Source: a bacterium (lineage in GTDB: Bacteria > 4484-113 > JAFGCY01). From it: DNA of 64,000 bases. The position numbers and the translations under genes were made by a program. Where the stretch lies: the NCBI GenBank assembly GCA_020849855.1, contig JADZFO010000047.1:20227-84226 (forward strand), given 5' to 3'. The notes beneath the pieces are model-generated. The model saw only the letters and a list, made by a program, of their open reading frames with translations. It was not told the DNA's origin and searched no databases. Shown piece by piece: positions 49,213 through 59,132 of the stretch (within the stretch, counting starts at the first letter, position 1; each line of letters begins with the position of its first letter).

Positions 49213-52200
49213 CAACCCCAAGGTCAGCCTGACACTTACTCTGGAGAACGGACAGTTCAAGCTGGGCTTGAAGGAAGTCCAGAGCGACCTCCACGCTACA
49301 AAGCAGGATAGCAAGGCCATGGCTCAGGCCATGAGCGAAAGCGCCAGGGCAGCTGAAACCAGCTACAAACAGGCCCGCGCCGCATATCTGGCCGCCAAGG
49401 TGGCAGGCCAGGAGAACGAGGCCCAGCTCAAGAAGGAAGCCGCGGCCGCCCGGCTGGCCGCCCAGGCCGCAAAAGCAAACATGGAGGCCTTCAAGGCCAC
49501 ATCGAATGAGGCGCGCAAACTGGGCGACAGCGCCGATCAGGCAGGACGTAAGGGCGCCAGCGGCCTGAAGCAGATGCATACCCAGGCCAGCCAGCTGAAG
49601 ACCACACTTGGCGAAGTGCAGCAGATCCTGCGCGGCCTGTCGGTACTGGCGGCAGGCGGGCTGGGAACCATGGCCGTTGGCGGTGGGTATCTGGCGACAC
49701 GAGGGATCCGTGAGTCGATGACCTTTGAGGACATCCGCGCCGGCTACGAGGCACAGCTAAAGGACCGCGCTGCGGCCCAGAAACTGTTTAACGAGACCCT
49801 GCGATTCACTAAGTACACGCCGTTTCGTTTACAGCAGACGGCCGAGGGCTCGGGCATGATCCTGGACGCCCTGGGATCCCAAAGCGCTTCCAATGGCCAG
49901 CTGATGAGCATGCTCAACATCGTTGGACAGGCGGTAGCCGCGAAACCAGGAAAGTTGACGCTTGACCAGGCAATCCGGGCGCTGACCCAGCTCCGCGGCG
50001 GCAGCTACCAGCTGCAGGAAATGCTGCCTCTGGGCTTGACTCGCGAAGTGCTGGAAAAGAACGGCGTCGGCTTCGACAGCCAAAACCAGCTGACCACATC
50101 AGGGCCAAAGGCCTTCGAGATTGCGCTGAAAGTCCTGCAGGAGAAGTACGACGGCTTCTTCGACCAGGCTGAAAACCGCCTTAGCACGATGCTCAGCAAC
50201 CTCGAGGACAGTGTCCAGCAGAAGTTCGCAGCCTTCGGCGACATCCTTGCCGAAAGCGGAGTCAAGGACTTCTTCAAGGAGGTACAGGCCGAGCTCGACA
50301 AGCTCGACAGCGACCCGGGGTTCCTGAAAGGAATCCGGGAGCTGGGCCGCGAAGCCGGCCAGATGGTGAAAGGGGCGGGCAGCCAGCTGATCCAGTTCCT
50401 GCGGGATGGCGTCGAATGGCTGGGCAAGCACCCAACGGCACTGGCCGACGCACTGCGTACCGCTACTGAGGTAGCCAAAGGGCTGTTTGTTGCCGTTGTG
50501 ATCTTGACGGGGCTTTCGGGCCTGGTTGCCCTGGCAGAGGGCATCACCATAATCCTGGGACTCTTCGCCGGGCCAGCCGGCTGGGTCGTGCTTATCGGTC
50601 TGGCTGTCGCGGCCATTATGGGCGGCAACGGGTTGCTCAACGCGATAAATCAGTTGACCGGCTCTCGCGACGACATGACCCAGCTCGGCCGTGACAGCGC
50701 TGCCGCCATGCAGATCATGCGTGAGGAGTTCCGCAAGACCGAGGGAGGAGCGCGCTCACTGATCGTGGCCCTCCTGGATCTCGCTATGGCACAGCAGGAC
50801 AACGCGCGTACCATGCGCCAACGGGAAGCACTTAACGAACTCGGACTAAATAGCTGGCGGACCAACGGAAGGCTGACGGTGAATGTCGGAAGCCCGCAGG
50901 GTCCAAAGAAGACCATCGACCTCGGCAACTCGATTGAGCGCGCCGAGGCCTTCGCTTCCGGTGCGCCGACGCTTTACTTCGATGGTATGCCGATAACCTC
51001 TGTCGCTCAAAACCCCTCGGGCAACTGGGGCATGTCGGCAACGGAAGCGCTGGGCACGCAGATCAGTCGCGCAAAGCAAGCTGATCCTGGCCCTGTCCCG
51101 ATGGGACCATGGCGTCCCCCTGGCCCATACTTGAACTCCCAATACAATCCCGGCAAGGCAGCCTGGCCTTTTGGTTCCGACGCAGCTGACGCTCTGCCCG
51201 AAGACAAGCGCGGCCCCTTCCAGATAGAACTCGAGCGCCGCCAGGTTGAAGTGCGCGCCCAGCTCAAGAAACTCACCTACGGCGACGGTAAGGGCCTGAT
51301 CTGCGTTCTCAAGACCGGTAAAGGCATGGCCGTCCTGGGCGGAGCAGATGCCGAAGCCTGGATGAAATCGGTCGGCTGGGATGCCAGCACCAGCTCCACG
51401 CTTGGCAAAGTGCAGTCTTCGGGACTGAGCAGGGCCGGACTTGAGGACCTGCAGCCCGGTGACATGGTCTTTCACGTCAAGCCGGGCGGCAAAGGCCACA
51501 CAGGGCTTTTCGATCGTATAGAGAATGGCAAGGTCTACATCACCGGCAACAGTCCGGGCTCTGTGGGCTACGACATCCCGCTAAGCGAATTCATGAACCC
51601 GGCCATCGCGTACAAGCCGGGCCAGACCGGCGCCTACGCTTTCGTAAATCCCTTCGATTCAGTGCGCCAGTGGCAGGGCCAGCTCGGCGGCCTTACGGGA
51701 GCGCCGCTGGGCAGCTGGTCCAGCCCCCACAGCATTCCCACGCCATATGGCCCCGGCGCCAGCCCCGCGGACAAAGTCAACGCCATGCTGAAGGCCGTCG
51801 CCGGCGACACCAGCTCAAGGTACTCGGCAGAGTACCGCGTCGAAAAGCTGCAGGAACAGGTGACCTGGTACCAGAAGCTCGGTGAAGCAATGGGGAGCTT
51901 CGTCGACGGGCTCAAACAAAAGGTCCAGGAACTGCAGGGGCTGAAAGACAGCCTCGTCGATGCCCGGGACGGCCTGGCCGTGAGCATCCAGCAGGCTCTG
52001 GGTTTCGACCGTGGCGCAGACGTGCTGCGGGCGCAGCAGCTCGAACGCAGTGCGCGCGATGCACGAGATGCTTACGGCAAGCTCGGGCCCGACGCAAGCC
52101 CCGAGGAACAGGCCCGGGCAATGCAGCGCTGGGCCGAAGGCGTCAAGGCAATGTACGACATGGCCGCAGGCCTGCGTGGCCGAAAGGGCGCAGAGCAGCT

Positions 52201-53167
52201 GGTCGGCGGCCTGATCAGCAATGCTGGCGAGCTTGGCAAGGGTCTGCCTGAGAACCTCGACGCGGTTATCCGCACGCTGGACGAAAAGCTCTCTGACGCC
52301 AGCTACCGCCTCACTACGGCCGGCGACCGGCTCAAGGAGGCAGCCGACAACCTGAAGACCGCTGCCTTCGCACTGATGAATAAGCAGCAGCAGATGGAGC
52401 AGCTGCGCCTCGAACATCTGCAGGGCATCAACCCCGGAGCGCCAATCACCGGCGGAGGCCTGCCCAGCAGCATTCCAAATGGCGGCGCCAGCAAGTACGC
52501 GCCAGCTCCCACATCCAGCGCTGGCGCCGACAGCACGGCTGTTGGAACCGCGCGCACGATGCCCTCGGACTGGAGCGCACCGGGCTGGACACAGGTCAGC
52601 TGCAATGGCGACGGAACCTGCAACTTCGAATACACCGGGGACGGCGGATCCAGCTATGGCGCTGGCGGAACATATCCCGAGGACTCCAAGGGCGACAAAA
52701 AGAGCGGCGTAAATGCAGCCCAGGCGGGGCTGCAGAAGTTCGCCGGCGTGCTGCAGAGCATCACGGCGATCGTGCAGTCAGCCGGCCAGAGCCTCGGCGC
52801 AAAAATCAGCGCGATCGGCGGCCTCGTCGGTCAGTTCAATCCAGGCCTCGGCAGCGTGATCAGCGCCGCCGGCGGTCTCTGGGACGCCGTCAGCAACATG
52901 TTCGGCGGCGGGAACAAGCGACTCAAGGCGGACGTGCGCCCTGAAGAGGGCAGCTCCTGGCTGGTTCACTTTGCCTCGCTGCAGAACTACGGCCTCGAGG
53001 CAAACCCCAGCGGACGCCTGACGGCTGGCCAGGGCGTGCAAAGCGGTACCGGCGGCGAAGTGGTGCACCGGCACGAACACGAATTCATCGGCGACCTGGC
53101 CAACCTCGTGCGCACAGCTACCCAGACCAGCGCCAGGCGCGAACAGTGGAGCTACAGCAATGCTTAA
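49205..53167 (+). CDS. Tape measure protein with a cysteine-peptidase-like domain
   Basis: This 1320-aa protein sets the tail length. The N-terminus is a coiled coil (about 15-110). Next is a TMP domain (GYLATRGIRESMTFEDIRAGYEAQLKDRA..., AIRALTQLRGGSYQLQEMLPLGLTREVL) and two membrane-prone segments (about 423-475). Residues 690-800 resemble an NlpC/P60 or CHAP hydrolase, with Cys in LICVLKTGKG (about 700), GDMVFHVKPGGKGHTGLF with His near 765, and a following GNSPG. This domain could open peptidoglycan on DNA entry. The C-terminus has more coiled coil and a low-complexity part. Confidence 0.88.
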   Translation: MPSNPKVSLTLTLENGQFKLGLKEVQSDLHATKQDSKAMAQAMSESARAAETSYKQARAAYLAAKVAGQENEAQLKKEAAAARLAAQAAKANMEAFKATSNEARKLGDSADQAGRKGASGLKQMHTQASQLKTTLGEVQQILRGLSVLAAGGLGTMAVGGGYLATRGIRESMTFEDIRAGYEAQLKDRAAAQKLFNETLRFTKYTPFRLQQTAEGSGMILDALGSQSASNGQLMSMLNIVGQAVAAKPGKLTLDQAIRALTQLRGGSYQLQEMLPLGLTREVLEKNGVGFDSQNQLTTSGPKAFEIALKVLQEKYDGFFDQAENRLSTMLSNLEDSVQQKFAAFGDILAESGVKDFFKEVQAELDKLDSDPGFLKGIRELGREAGQMVKGAGSQLIQFLRDGVEWLGKHPTALADALRTATEVAKGLFVAVVILTGLSGLVALAEGITIILGLFAGPAGWVVLIGLAVAAIMGGNGLLNAINQLTGSRDDMTQLGRDSAAAMQIMREEFRKTEGGARSLIVALLDLAMAQQDNARTMRQREALNELGLNSWRTNGRLTVNVGSPQGPKKTIDLGNSIERAEAFASGAPTLYFDGMPITSVAQNPSGNWGMSATEALGTQISRAKQADPGPVPMGPWRPPGPYLNSQYNPGKAAWPFGSDAADALPEDKRGPFQIELERRQVEVRAQLKKLTYGDGKGLICVLKTGKGMAVLGGADAEAWMKSVGWDASTSSTLGKVQSSGLSRAGLEDLQPGDMVFHVKPGGKGHTGLFDRIENGKVYITGNSPGSVGYDIPLSEFMNPAIAYKPGQTGAYAFVNPFDSVRQWQGQLGGLTGAPLGSWSSPHSIPTPYGPGASPADKVNAMLKAVAGDTSSRYSAEYRVEKLQEQVTWYQKLGEAMGSFVDGLKQKVQELQGLKDSLVDARDGLAVSIQQALGFDRGADVLRAQQLERSARDARDAYGKLGPDASPEEQARAMQRWAEGVKAMYDMAAGLRGRKGAEQLVGGLISNAGELGKGLPENLDAVIRTLDEKLSDASYRLTTAGDRLKEAADNLKTAAFALMNKQQQMEQLRLEHLQGINPGAPITGGGLPSSIPNGGASKYAPAPTSSAGADSTAVGTARTMPSDWSAPGWTQVSCNGDGTCNFEYTGDGGSSYGAGGTYPEDSKGDKKSGVNAAQAGLQKFAGVLQSITAIVQSAGQSLGAKISAIGGLVGQFNPGLGSVISAAGGLWDAVSNMFGGGNKRLKADVRPEEGSSWLVHFASLQNYGLEANPSGRLTAGQGVQSGTGGEVVHRHEHEFIGDLANLVRTATQTSARREQWSYSNA

Positions 53168-53708
53168 CAGCGGCCTGAAACTCTGGGATCCGGACGGCGG
53201 CAGCCTGGACTTCGGTTGCTGGGCTCTTTGGAAGCCCGAGATAAACCTGCCCGGTACCAGCGACAAGGACCAGTGGGGCGACACCGTCCGCAGCGTTCCA
53301 ACGGAGGAGCTCCGGGCGATGGGGCATCCTTCAACTGCACGTCTCGTGTTCTATGCGGGCCATCTGCAGAAGCTGACAACCGACGAACTAAGCAACCTCT
53401 ACGAGTGGTTCGATGAGTACATCCGGGCAAAGCAGAGCGTTCTGACGGTCTACATCCGCAGCGCCTATGGCGATGAGACCCTTGCCCCGCATGGACGGAT
53501 CCGCTTCTGCCAGGTCCAGGCTGTTACCTACCCCGGCTGGCTCGAGGGCATGCTGACTGAGATCCCTGCGCTGGCCGCACCTGAGACAGCCCTAGGCATT
53601 GACTTCATAGTCAGCGCCTGGGGCAATGTAGCTGATTACAACGTCGAGCCCGACTACAACGACGAAACTCCCAGCAACTGCACTGTGCTCTGGCGGAGGC
53701 CTGCATGA
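53160..53708 (+). CDS. Tail tip protein, unknown
   Basis: A 182-aa beta-rich protein right after the tape measure (LKLWDPDGGSLDFGCWALWKPEINLPG; SVLTVYIRSAYGDETLAPHGRIRFCQV). The position is that of a distal tail protein. Family not recognised. Confidence 0.65.
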   Translation: MLNSGLKLWDPDGGSLDFGCWALWKPEINLPGTSDKDQWGDTVRSVPTEELRAMGHPSTARLVFYAGHLQKLTTDELSNLYEWFDEYIRAKQSVLTVYIRSAYGDETLAPHGRIRFCQVQAVTYPGWLEGMLTEIPALAAPETALGIDFIVSAWGNVADYNVEPDYNDETPSNCTVLWRRPA

Positions 53709-56062
53709 CGCCGACACAGGGCTTTACCGCGGCCGCCGCCCTTGAGCTTGCCAGTGCCCAGCCGCGCAAACAGGGACGACTGTTCATCAAGCGTCCTGGC
53801 GACAGCGCCTTCACGGAATACACCCCAGGCGACTGGGACCGCGAGGCGCCCAGCGATGGCCCAGTGCGCTTCAGCTGCCTGCTTCCGGATCCTGGGCAGG
53901 CCTTTGACGACGAAACCGACAGCGGCAACCAGATCCAGTTGCTTACACATGTGCTCTGGTTTGAGCTGGTCGGCACTGAATACGAATGCAAGCTTTACGG
54001 CCCGCTGGTCAGTCTGGTTGCCAGTCCAGGCCGCGTCGATCTGACCGCCTACGACTGGAGCATCCTGTTCAACCTGGCCAGCGCCAGAGCCGAGCTTGAA
54101 CCCGGCAGCGTCGAGGTCGTGGATGCAAACAGCTACCGCGAGCTAAGCGTGCTGGACGAAACCCGCTTCGGCAGCTTCTGGGCCTTCACTCCTAACGGCA
54201 GCGGTACCGATCCGGCCTTCGATGAGGAAACCCAGACTCGCCGCCGGGCCTGGCAGCGCACCGACTGGCGCCTGTTCTACGACAACAGCGGCGACCAGGA
54301 ACAGGAAGTCCCCGAAGCGGTTTACCAGATCAATCACACAGCCGGCGGGGTGACCATCCTCGAGGACACAGCGGGGCGCGAGTACTGGATCCGCGACGTA
54401 CGCGCATATCTCGAAAGCGCCGCCACCCACGTTGATACCGTGCCTTGCGACTTCAGCCGCCTGGCAGAACAGGTGCTGACTTTCGCCGAACTCGGCGGCC
54501 TGGCCGCGGAAGTCGGCGAGCTCGACATCGAGGACACAGGCCTCGATATGGCCGGCTCCTTCACCTTCCCACCGGAGCCCGGATTGTCGGGGACGCCGGC
54601 AGACTTCATTCGGCTGATTCAGACGCGCGTGGCTTCGAACTTCCGCGCGATCTACGACAGCCAGCCGCTAGTCTTCGACTTTACAGCGAGAACGATTACC
54701 AGCCCCGGCAAGTGGCGCTGGTTCGCCGGGATACAGAAGCCCAGGGGCGAGAAGGACTACAGCCTTTCCGCCCAGGGACAGTGGCGCAAGGAACGGAACA
54801 TTGACCAGCTGGCCAGCGCCGTGGAGGTGACAGGTTTCACCGACAGGCCAGGCAACCTGCTGGCAGGCGGCAACGGCATCACGCTGAGCTGGACCAACCT
54901 CCTGCCCAGTGCTCACTGGTGCACCTTTGACGGTGCGAACAACCCGGTCAACGTCGGCTTCAACGATGCACTGGCCGCGCTCTGGGATGGCGACGATTCC
55001 AAGGGACTTATCGTGGCCAGTCTCGGTGGCCCCGGGCTGAACGAATGGGTCGAAGCCGCCAGCGCGACGCTGTCTGAACCAGTGCGGGTCGAAGAAGTCG
55101 TCGCCAAGCTTGCCGGAACGAAGAACCGCAACCCGAACAATCAGTACGGAAACTTTGAAGGCTTCTGGCCTGGTGTCCAGATAATGGGCCGCCTGGCCGG
55201 GGGCGCCTGGGCCCCGACCCTTCCGCGCTACGTCGACCGACCCGGCGCCGTCGCGAAAGCCAGCGGTGACCAGCTCAACCGGCAGTACGTCGACGAGATC
55301 AAGCTGGTCTTCAAGACTTTCAAAGGCGGCATAAGCAACCAGAACGATCCCTGGATCGGAGCCATGGAGCTGGCGCTCTTCTTCAATATCCACTTCCTGG
55401 TAAAGCTCGAGTTTCAGGACAGCGATCCGGACGGTGTCTTCGAGTACACAAACAACCAGCGCCACCTGATCATCGCTAGCAGCTCGGTGGCCGACAGTTT
55501 CACGATCGCCGGTGACTGGCGCAACCGCTTTGCCCCCCTGGTCTGCCTGCTGGCGCAGGACACGAGCGCCGGCGTCAACGACGGCAAATACAAAGTGCTG
55601 AGCAGCAGCTACGATTCGGGTGATGACGAGACGACGATTCTGGTCGACCGTCCGGTGCCGGGAGCTTCGGCCAGCGGAACGATAAAGGTCGTGGTCGACA
55701 GCTACCGGCCCGGGCTGGTGGCCCGGACTGTCCGCGGCGGCGACATCCCATACCAGCTGATCCACCGCGAAGACGTTGGCGACCGCTTCAACCAGTATCT
55801 CGCGATTGACGTGGCGACCCAGCTGCTCGACGAGAAGAGCCGAGTCCTCGATACCTACACCTGGAACGGCCCGGCAGACAGCCGAATCGACCGCTATCAG
55901 ACAGTGGAGGTCCCGGACGGCTGGCGTAGCGGGTCAGAAGGCTTCTATGTCGAGTACTGCTCAGCTGCCTGGCGCAGCCCTCGGCGGCCCGGCGATGCGG
56001 CCAGCTTCACCAGCACCGTAAAGGGCCGCGACTACCTGGCCGGAGGGCTCGGCGATGAGTGA
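53705..56062 (+). CDS. Tail tip/baseplate hub protein
   Basis: This 785-aa protein has an N-terminal beta domain (GRLFIKRPGDSAFTEYTPGDWD...), several hub-like sections (LTAYDWSILFNLA; FSRLAEQVLTFAELGG; ADFIRLIQTRVASNFRAIYDSQPLVFDFT) and a C-terminal beta-rich region. These resemble baseplate hub proteins of siphophages in general layout. No peptidase motif is visible. Confidence 0.7.
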   Translation: MTPTQGFTAAAALELASAQPRKQGRLFIKRPGDSAFTEYTPGDWDREAPSDGPVRFSCLLPDPGQAFDDETDSGNQIQLLTHVLWFELVGTEYECKLYGPLVSLVASPGRVDLTAYDWSILFNLASARAELEPGSVEVVDANSYRELSVLDETRFGSFWAFTPNGSGTDPAFDEETQTRRRAWQRTDWRLFYDNSGDQEQEVPEAVYQINHTAGGVTILEDTAGREYWIRDVRAYLESAATHVDTVPCDFSRLAEQVLTFAELGGLAAEVGELDIEDTGLDMAGSFTFPPEPGLSGTPADFIRLIQTRVASNFRAIYDSQPLVFDFTARTITSPGKWRWFAGIQKPRGEKDYSLSAQGQWRKERNIDQLASAVEVTGFTDRPGNLLAGGNGITLSWTNLLPSAHWCTFDGANNPVNVGFNDALAALWDGDDSKGLIVASLGGPGLNEWVEAASATLSEPVRVEEVVAKLAGTKNRNPNNQYGNFEGFWPGVQIMGRLAGGAWAPTLPRYVDRPGAVAKASGDQLNRQYVDEIKLVFKTFKGGISNQNDPWIGAMELALFFNIHFLVKLEFQDSDPDGVFEYTNNQRHLIIASSSVADSFTIAGDWRNRFAPLVCLLAQDTSAGVNDGKYKVLSSSYDSGDDETTILVDRPVPGASASGTIKVVVDSYRPGLVARTVRGGDIPYQLIHREDVGDRFNQYLAIDVATQLLDEKSRVLDTYTWNGPADSRIDRYQTVEVPDGWRSGSEGFYVEYCSAAWRSPRRPGDAASFTSTVKGRDYLAGGLGDE

Positions 56063-56579
56063 GCAGCGTTTTAACCGCGGCAGCTCAAGCCCCAGCCTGA
56101 CCCGGGCTCTGGCCGAGGCCTTTGAGCACGTTGTGCCAGGCGGCGGCGTTTACTACAAGCACAACCAGGGCGGTGGCCGTTTCGGCCAGACCGGCCTCGG
56201 CGGCGCCGGCGGCAGCGAGTTCGACGATCCCAGTGAAGACCCCGCCCCCAACGAGTTCAGCGACCGCTTTACAGTGGCCGATGCGGCGACTGTTCGCTAC
56301 GAGATCAGCGACACGGCCGCCTGCCACGTGGAGGGGCAGATCGCGATCATCCGCAACGGCAAACAGAAGGGCGCCTTCTTCACGATTCTCAGCGATGGCA
56401 CGACACCGAAGTTCAGCTTCAGCGGCGCCGGCGCTGTGCTACCCGGGCCATCCGACGAGACGCTCGTGGCCATCAGCGCGGAGATCCACAGCGGCGCGCT
56501 GAAGATCAAGGCCATAAACAGCGGCGCAGCCGCACTTACCGCAACGGTGGACATCAGCTTCAAAGTCAAGAAATGGTAA
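56055..56579 (+). CDS. Small tail tip protein, unknown
   Basis: A 174-aa protein: a Gly-rich linker (GGGRFGQTGLGGAGG) followed by a compact beta domain of about 90 residues (RYEISDTAACHVEGQIAIIRNGKQKGAFFTIL...ATVDISFKVKKW) that could be a carbohydrate-binding or trimerising module. Overlaps the hub gene by 8 bp. Confidence 0.65.
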   Translation: MSEQRFNRGSSSPSLTRALAEAFEHVVPGGGVYYKHNQGGGRFGQTGLGGAGGSEFDDPSEDPAPNEFSDRFTVADAATVRYEISDTAACHVEGQIAIIRNGKQKGAFFTILSDGTTPKFSFSGAGAVLPGPSDETLVAISAEIHSGALKIKAINSGAAALTATVDISFKVKKW

Positions 56580-56590
56580 GGAGGCACACC

Positions 56591-58189
56591 TTGAAGAGAC
56601 TGTTCTGCAGACTGCGCAGCATCAGCACCGGCCTGGGCCTGGCCGCGCTGATCCTTGGACTCGCCGCGGCGCTGACCGTCGGCGTGGTCAACGCGGCCAC
56701 CGACTTCGACAGCGAGTTCCGCCAGCTGGCCGGGCTTGTGGTCAGCGGCGACGACGACACCGCCGGCGTCTTCCGGATCAGCAACGGGGACGGCACTTAC
56801 ACGGACATCGACAGCGCCAGCGGCGTGAACCTCTGGACCTACGACAGCGGCACCGACGAGCTCTCCCCGGTGACCTCAACAGCGGTTCTGGACATCACCA
56901 AGAGCTCCGGCCTCTGCGCCAACTTCGCCACCAGCAGCGGCCAGGCGATCCTAGCCCTCGGCGGCAACAGCACGACTACAGCGGCCCTGCACGTGTCCGG
57001 CGACACCAACGGCCCGGCAGTCCGCCTGGCCCTCGGCACGCTGTGGATCGAAGGCAAGGCCAGCGACCCCAGCACACTGCAGGAAGGCGAGATCTTCTAC
57101 AACACCACCGACCACATGCTGCGCTTCTACGATGGCAGCAGCGTGGTCGACTGCGGGGGCGCCGGCGGCGGAGGCATGACCAGTTTCACCCTGGCCGGTG
57201 ACAGCGGCAGCAGCCAGACCATCAGCAACAGCAACACCCTGACGGTCGCCGGCGGCTCCAACGGCGTCGACACCAGCGCCGGCGCCACCGACACGGTCAC
57301 AGTCAGCCTGGACCTGACTGAAGTAAATGACGTAACGATCGGCGACAACAGCGACTCGCAGATCCAATGGACCTTCGACCCCAGCGGCGCAGGAGCAAGC
57401 TACCTCTACTCCGAGGCCGGGATGATGGGCCTGCAGGGCGCGACAAGTGTTGATGTCACAGCGCCATACCTGAAAGTCCACAACGGGGCCACCAGCGGCG
57501 GCGCCGTCCGCCTCTACGAGGATAGCGATTTCGGAACCGACAGCTACGAGTTCGTCTGCACCGGCCCCATGACGGCGCCCATGAGCATCGGGCTGAAGTA
57601 TGACGCAACCCTCAACGACGGCGACGTGCTGACCTATCACGCGATGGGCAGCACCTGGGACACGCCAGCCACGGTTTACAACCAGACCCTCGAAGAGGAC
57701 GGAACCCCCGTCACACAGCGCAGCAACGTGGATTTCATCGGCCGCGCGGTGACTGTAAGCGACGACGGCGCCGAGACCGAAGTGGTGATCTCGGACGATT
57801 ACACGATTCAGGTGCAGGCCCTGACCAGCAGCCCGGCGGACGGCGCAACCACCTACTTTGGAATGCTGCCCAAGGCCCCGGTGACGACCGCGGCGAACAG
57901 TAAGGTCTACATCCCCTTCAGCGGCACCATCGTGGCGGCGAACATCTACTGCTTCAGCGGCACCGCCGGCACCAATGAAAACTGGTCCCTGTACATCCGC
58001 CTCAACAACACCACCGACACCCTCATCGAGACCATCGGCGCATCGGCCAGCCAGCGCAACTTCGACAACCTCAGCCTGAACATCAGCGTGACGGCCGGCG
58101 ATTACATCGAGATCAAGAGCGTGCAGCCCACCTGGGCCACCAACCCCCTGACAACCATTTACGGCGGCTACTTCGTGATCCGGCGCTAA
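56591..58189 (+). CDS. Tail fibre-like protein with an N-terminal signal peptide
   Basis: This 532-aa protein starts at TTG 56591, six bases after AGGAGG. A basic start is followed by a hydrophobic segment (GLGLAALILGLAAALTVGVV) and a possible cleavage site VNA-AT. The body is Ser/Thr/Gly/Asn-rich with fibre-like repeats (GEIFYNTTDHMLRFYDGSSV...). The final 120 residues look like a receptor-binding jelly roll (VYIPFSGTIVAANIYCFSGT...GDYIEIKSV). It is placed like a receptor-binding protein, but a Sec signal is not expected there. Confidence 0.7.
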   Translation: MKRLFCRLRSISTGLGLAALILGLAAALTVGVVNAATDFDSEFRQLAGLVVSGDDDTAGVFRISNGDGTYTDIDSASGVNLWTYDSGTDELSPVTSTAVLDITKSSGLCANFATSSGQAILALGGNSTTTAALHVSGDTNGPAVRLALGTLWIEGKASDPSTLQEGEIFYNTTDHMLRFYDGSSVVDCGGAGGGGMTSFTLAGDSGSSQTISNSNTLTVAGGSNGVDTSAGATDTVTVSLDLTEVNDVTIGDNSDSQIQWTFDPSGAGASYLYSEAGMMGLQGATSVDVTAPYLKVHNGATSGGAVRLYEDSDFGTDSYEFVCTGPMTAPMSIGLKYDATLNDGDVLTYHAMGSTWDTPATVYNQTLEEDGTPVTQRSNVDFIGRAVTVSDDGAETEVVISDDYTIQVQALTSSPADGATTYFGMLPKAPVTTAANSKVYIPFSGTIVAANIYCFSGTAGTNENWSLYIRLNNTTDTLIETIGASASQRNFDNLSLNISVTAGDYIEIKSVQPTWATNPLTTIYGGYFVIRR

Positions 58190-58218
58190 CCCAACACCAA
58201 CCCTTGGAGGATTCGCCC

Positions 58219-58671
58219 GTGCTGCTTCTATCGCTGTATTCAGAGATCGACTGGTCCGGCATAGTGCAAGGCCTCGGCGGCTGGCCCGTCGCCGCCCTCT
58301 GCCTCTTCCTCGTGCTGGCCGCCATTGTGCTGCTCGCATGGGCCCCTGTGGCCGCCATACGGAGCATCCTGCAGGACGCACAGCTGCGCGACGCCGCGCG
58401 CCAGGAAGCCGAGCTCGAGCGCGCCAAGGTCGAGGCTCAGGCCCGCGTCGACAGCGCCAAGGAACATCGCGCAGGCCTCGACAAGGTGGCCAGCAGCAGC
58501 GAGCACGTGGCCGACGCAGTAAGCGGCCTCAGCGGCACGCTGGGCGGCATGCAGTCGCAGCTGACACACCTCGAGCAGCAGGGCGCGGAAAGCAACAGCA
58601 AGCTCACCAAGGCCAACGAGACGCTGGCCCTCATCAACGACCGCACGCGCCGCAATAGCGCGACGGCATAG
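58219..58671 (+). CDS. Single-pass membrane protein with coiled coil (holin or spanin-like)
   Basis: A 150-aa protein from GTG 58219 (GGAGG eight bases before). One transmembrane helix (WPVAALCLFLVLAAIVLLAWAPV, about 20-45) is followed by a charged coiled coil (about 55-140). The arrangement resembles an i-spanin or a holin-antiholin type protein. It opens the lysis cassette. Confidence 0.65.
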   Translation: MLLLSLYSEIDWSGIVQGLGGWPVAALCLFLVLAAIVLLAWAPVAAIRSILQDAQLRDAARQEAELERAKVEAQARVDSAKEHRAGLDKVASSSEHVADAVSGLSGTLGGMQSQLTHLEQQGAESNSKLTKANETLALINDRTRRNSATA

Positions 58672-58679
58672 GAGAACAA

Positions 58680-59132
58680 ATGCTCGACGGACATACCCAG
58701 CTCGGGCTGATCATCGGACAGCTCGGCTACCTCCCACTCTTCTGGGCCATCCGCGCGCTGCGTGAGCGCCGGCTGATCCCCTTCGACTATGAGCAGTTCC
58801 GCGCGCTCATCGCCGGCGGCGGACTCGGCGTCGGCGCCAACGCCTGGGCCACCAGCGCGCCAGCCGCAGCAGCCGTGTACAACGACTGGCCAGACCTCGC
58901 CCGCCTGGTGATCGGTATCCTCGGTGGAGTGTTCTTCCAGGCTCTTGGCCGCGCACTCACCAAGGGCGTCAGCGACAGCGGCCCGGTGCAGCCGCCTGGC
59001 CGCCGCGAGTGGGAGGCCAGCGGGGAAGTGCGGCTGGTGCCGCCTGCCGCCTTTCCCGACCATCCGCCGACCGGCACCCACCCGATGGCGCACGCTGCCT
59101 GGGAGCGGCGGCAGAGGAGCAAAGACCAGTGA
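58680..59132 (+). CDS. Putative holin
   Basis: A 150-aa protein with two to three hydrophobic segments (GLIIGQLGYLPLFWAI; LIAGGGLGVGANAWATSAPAAAAVY; LARLVIGILGGVFFQAL), then a Pro/charged cytoplasmic tail. It overlaps the endolysin start (GTGA), the usual partner order for holin and endolysin. Confidence 0.68.
   Translation: MLDGHTQLGLIIGQLGYLPLFWAIRALRERRLIPFDYEQFRALIAGGGLGVGANAWATSAPAAAAVYNDWPDLARLVIGILGGVFFQALGRALTKGVSDSGPVQPPGRREWEASGEVRLVPPAAFPDHPPTGTHPMAHAAWERRQRSKDQ

Noticed and set aside
56951..58381. 476-aa minus-strand frame
   Set aside because: Antisense of the fibre-like gene; no start signal and unlike any known fold.
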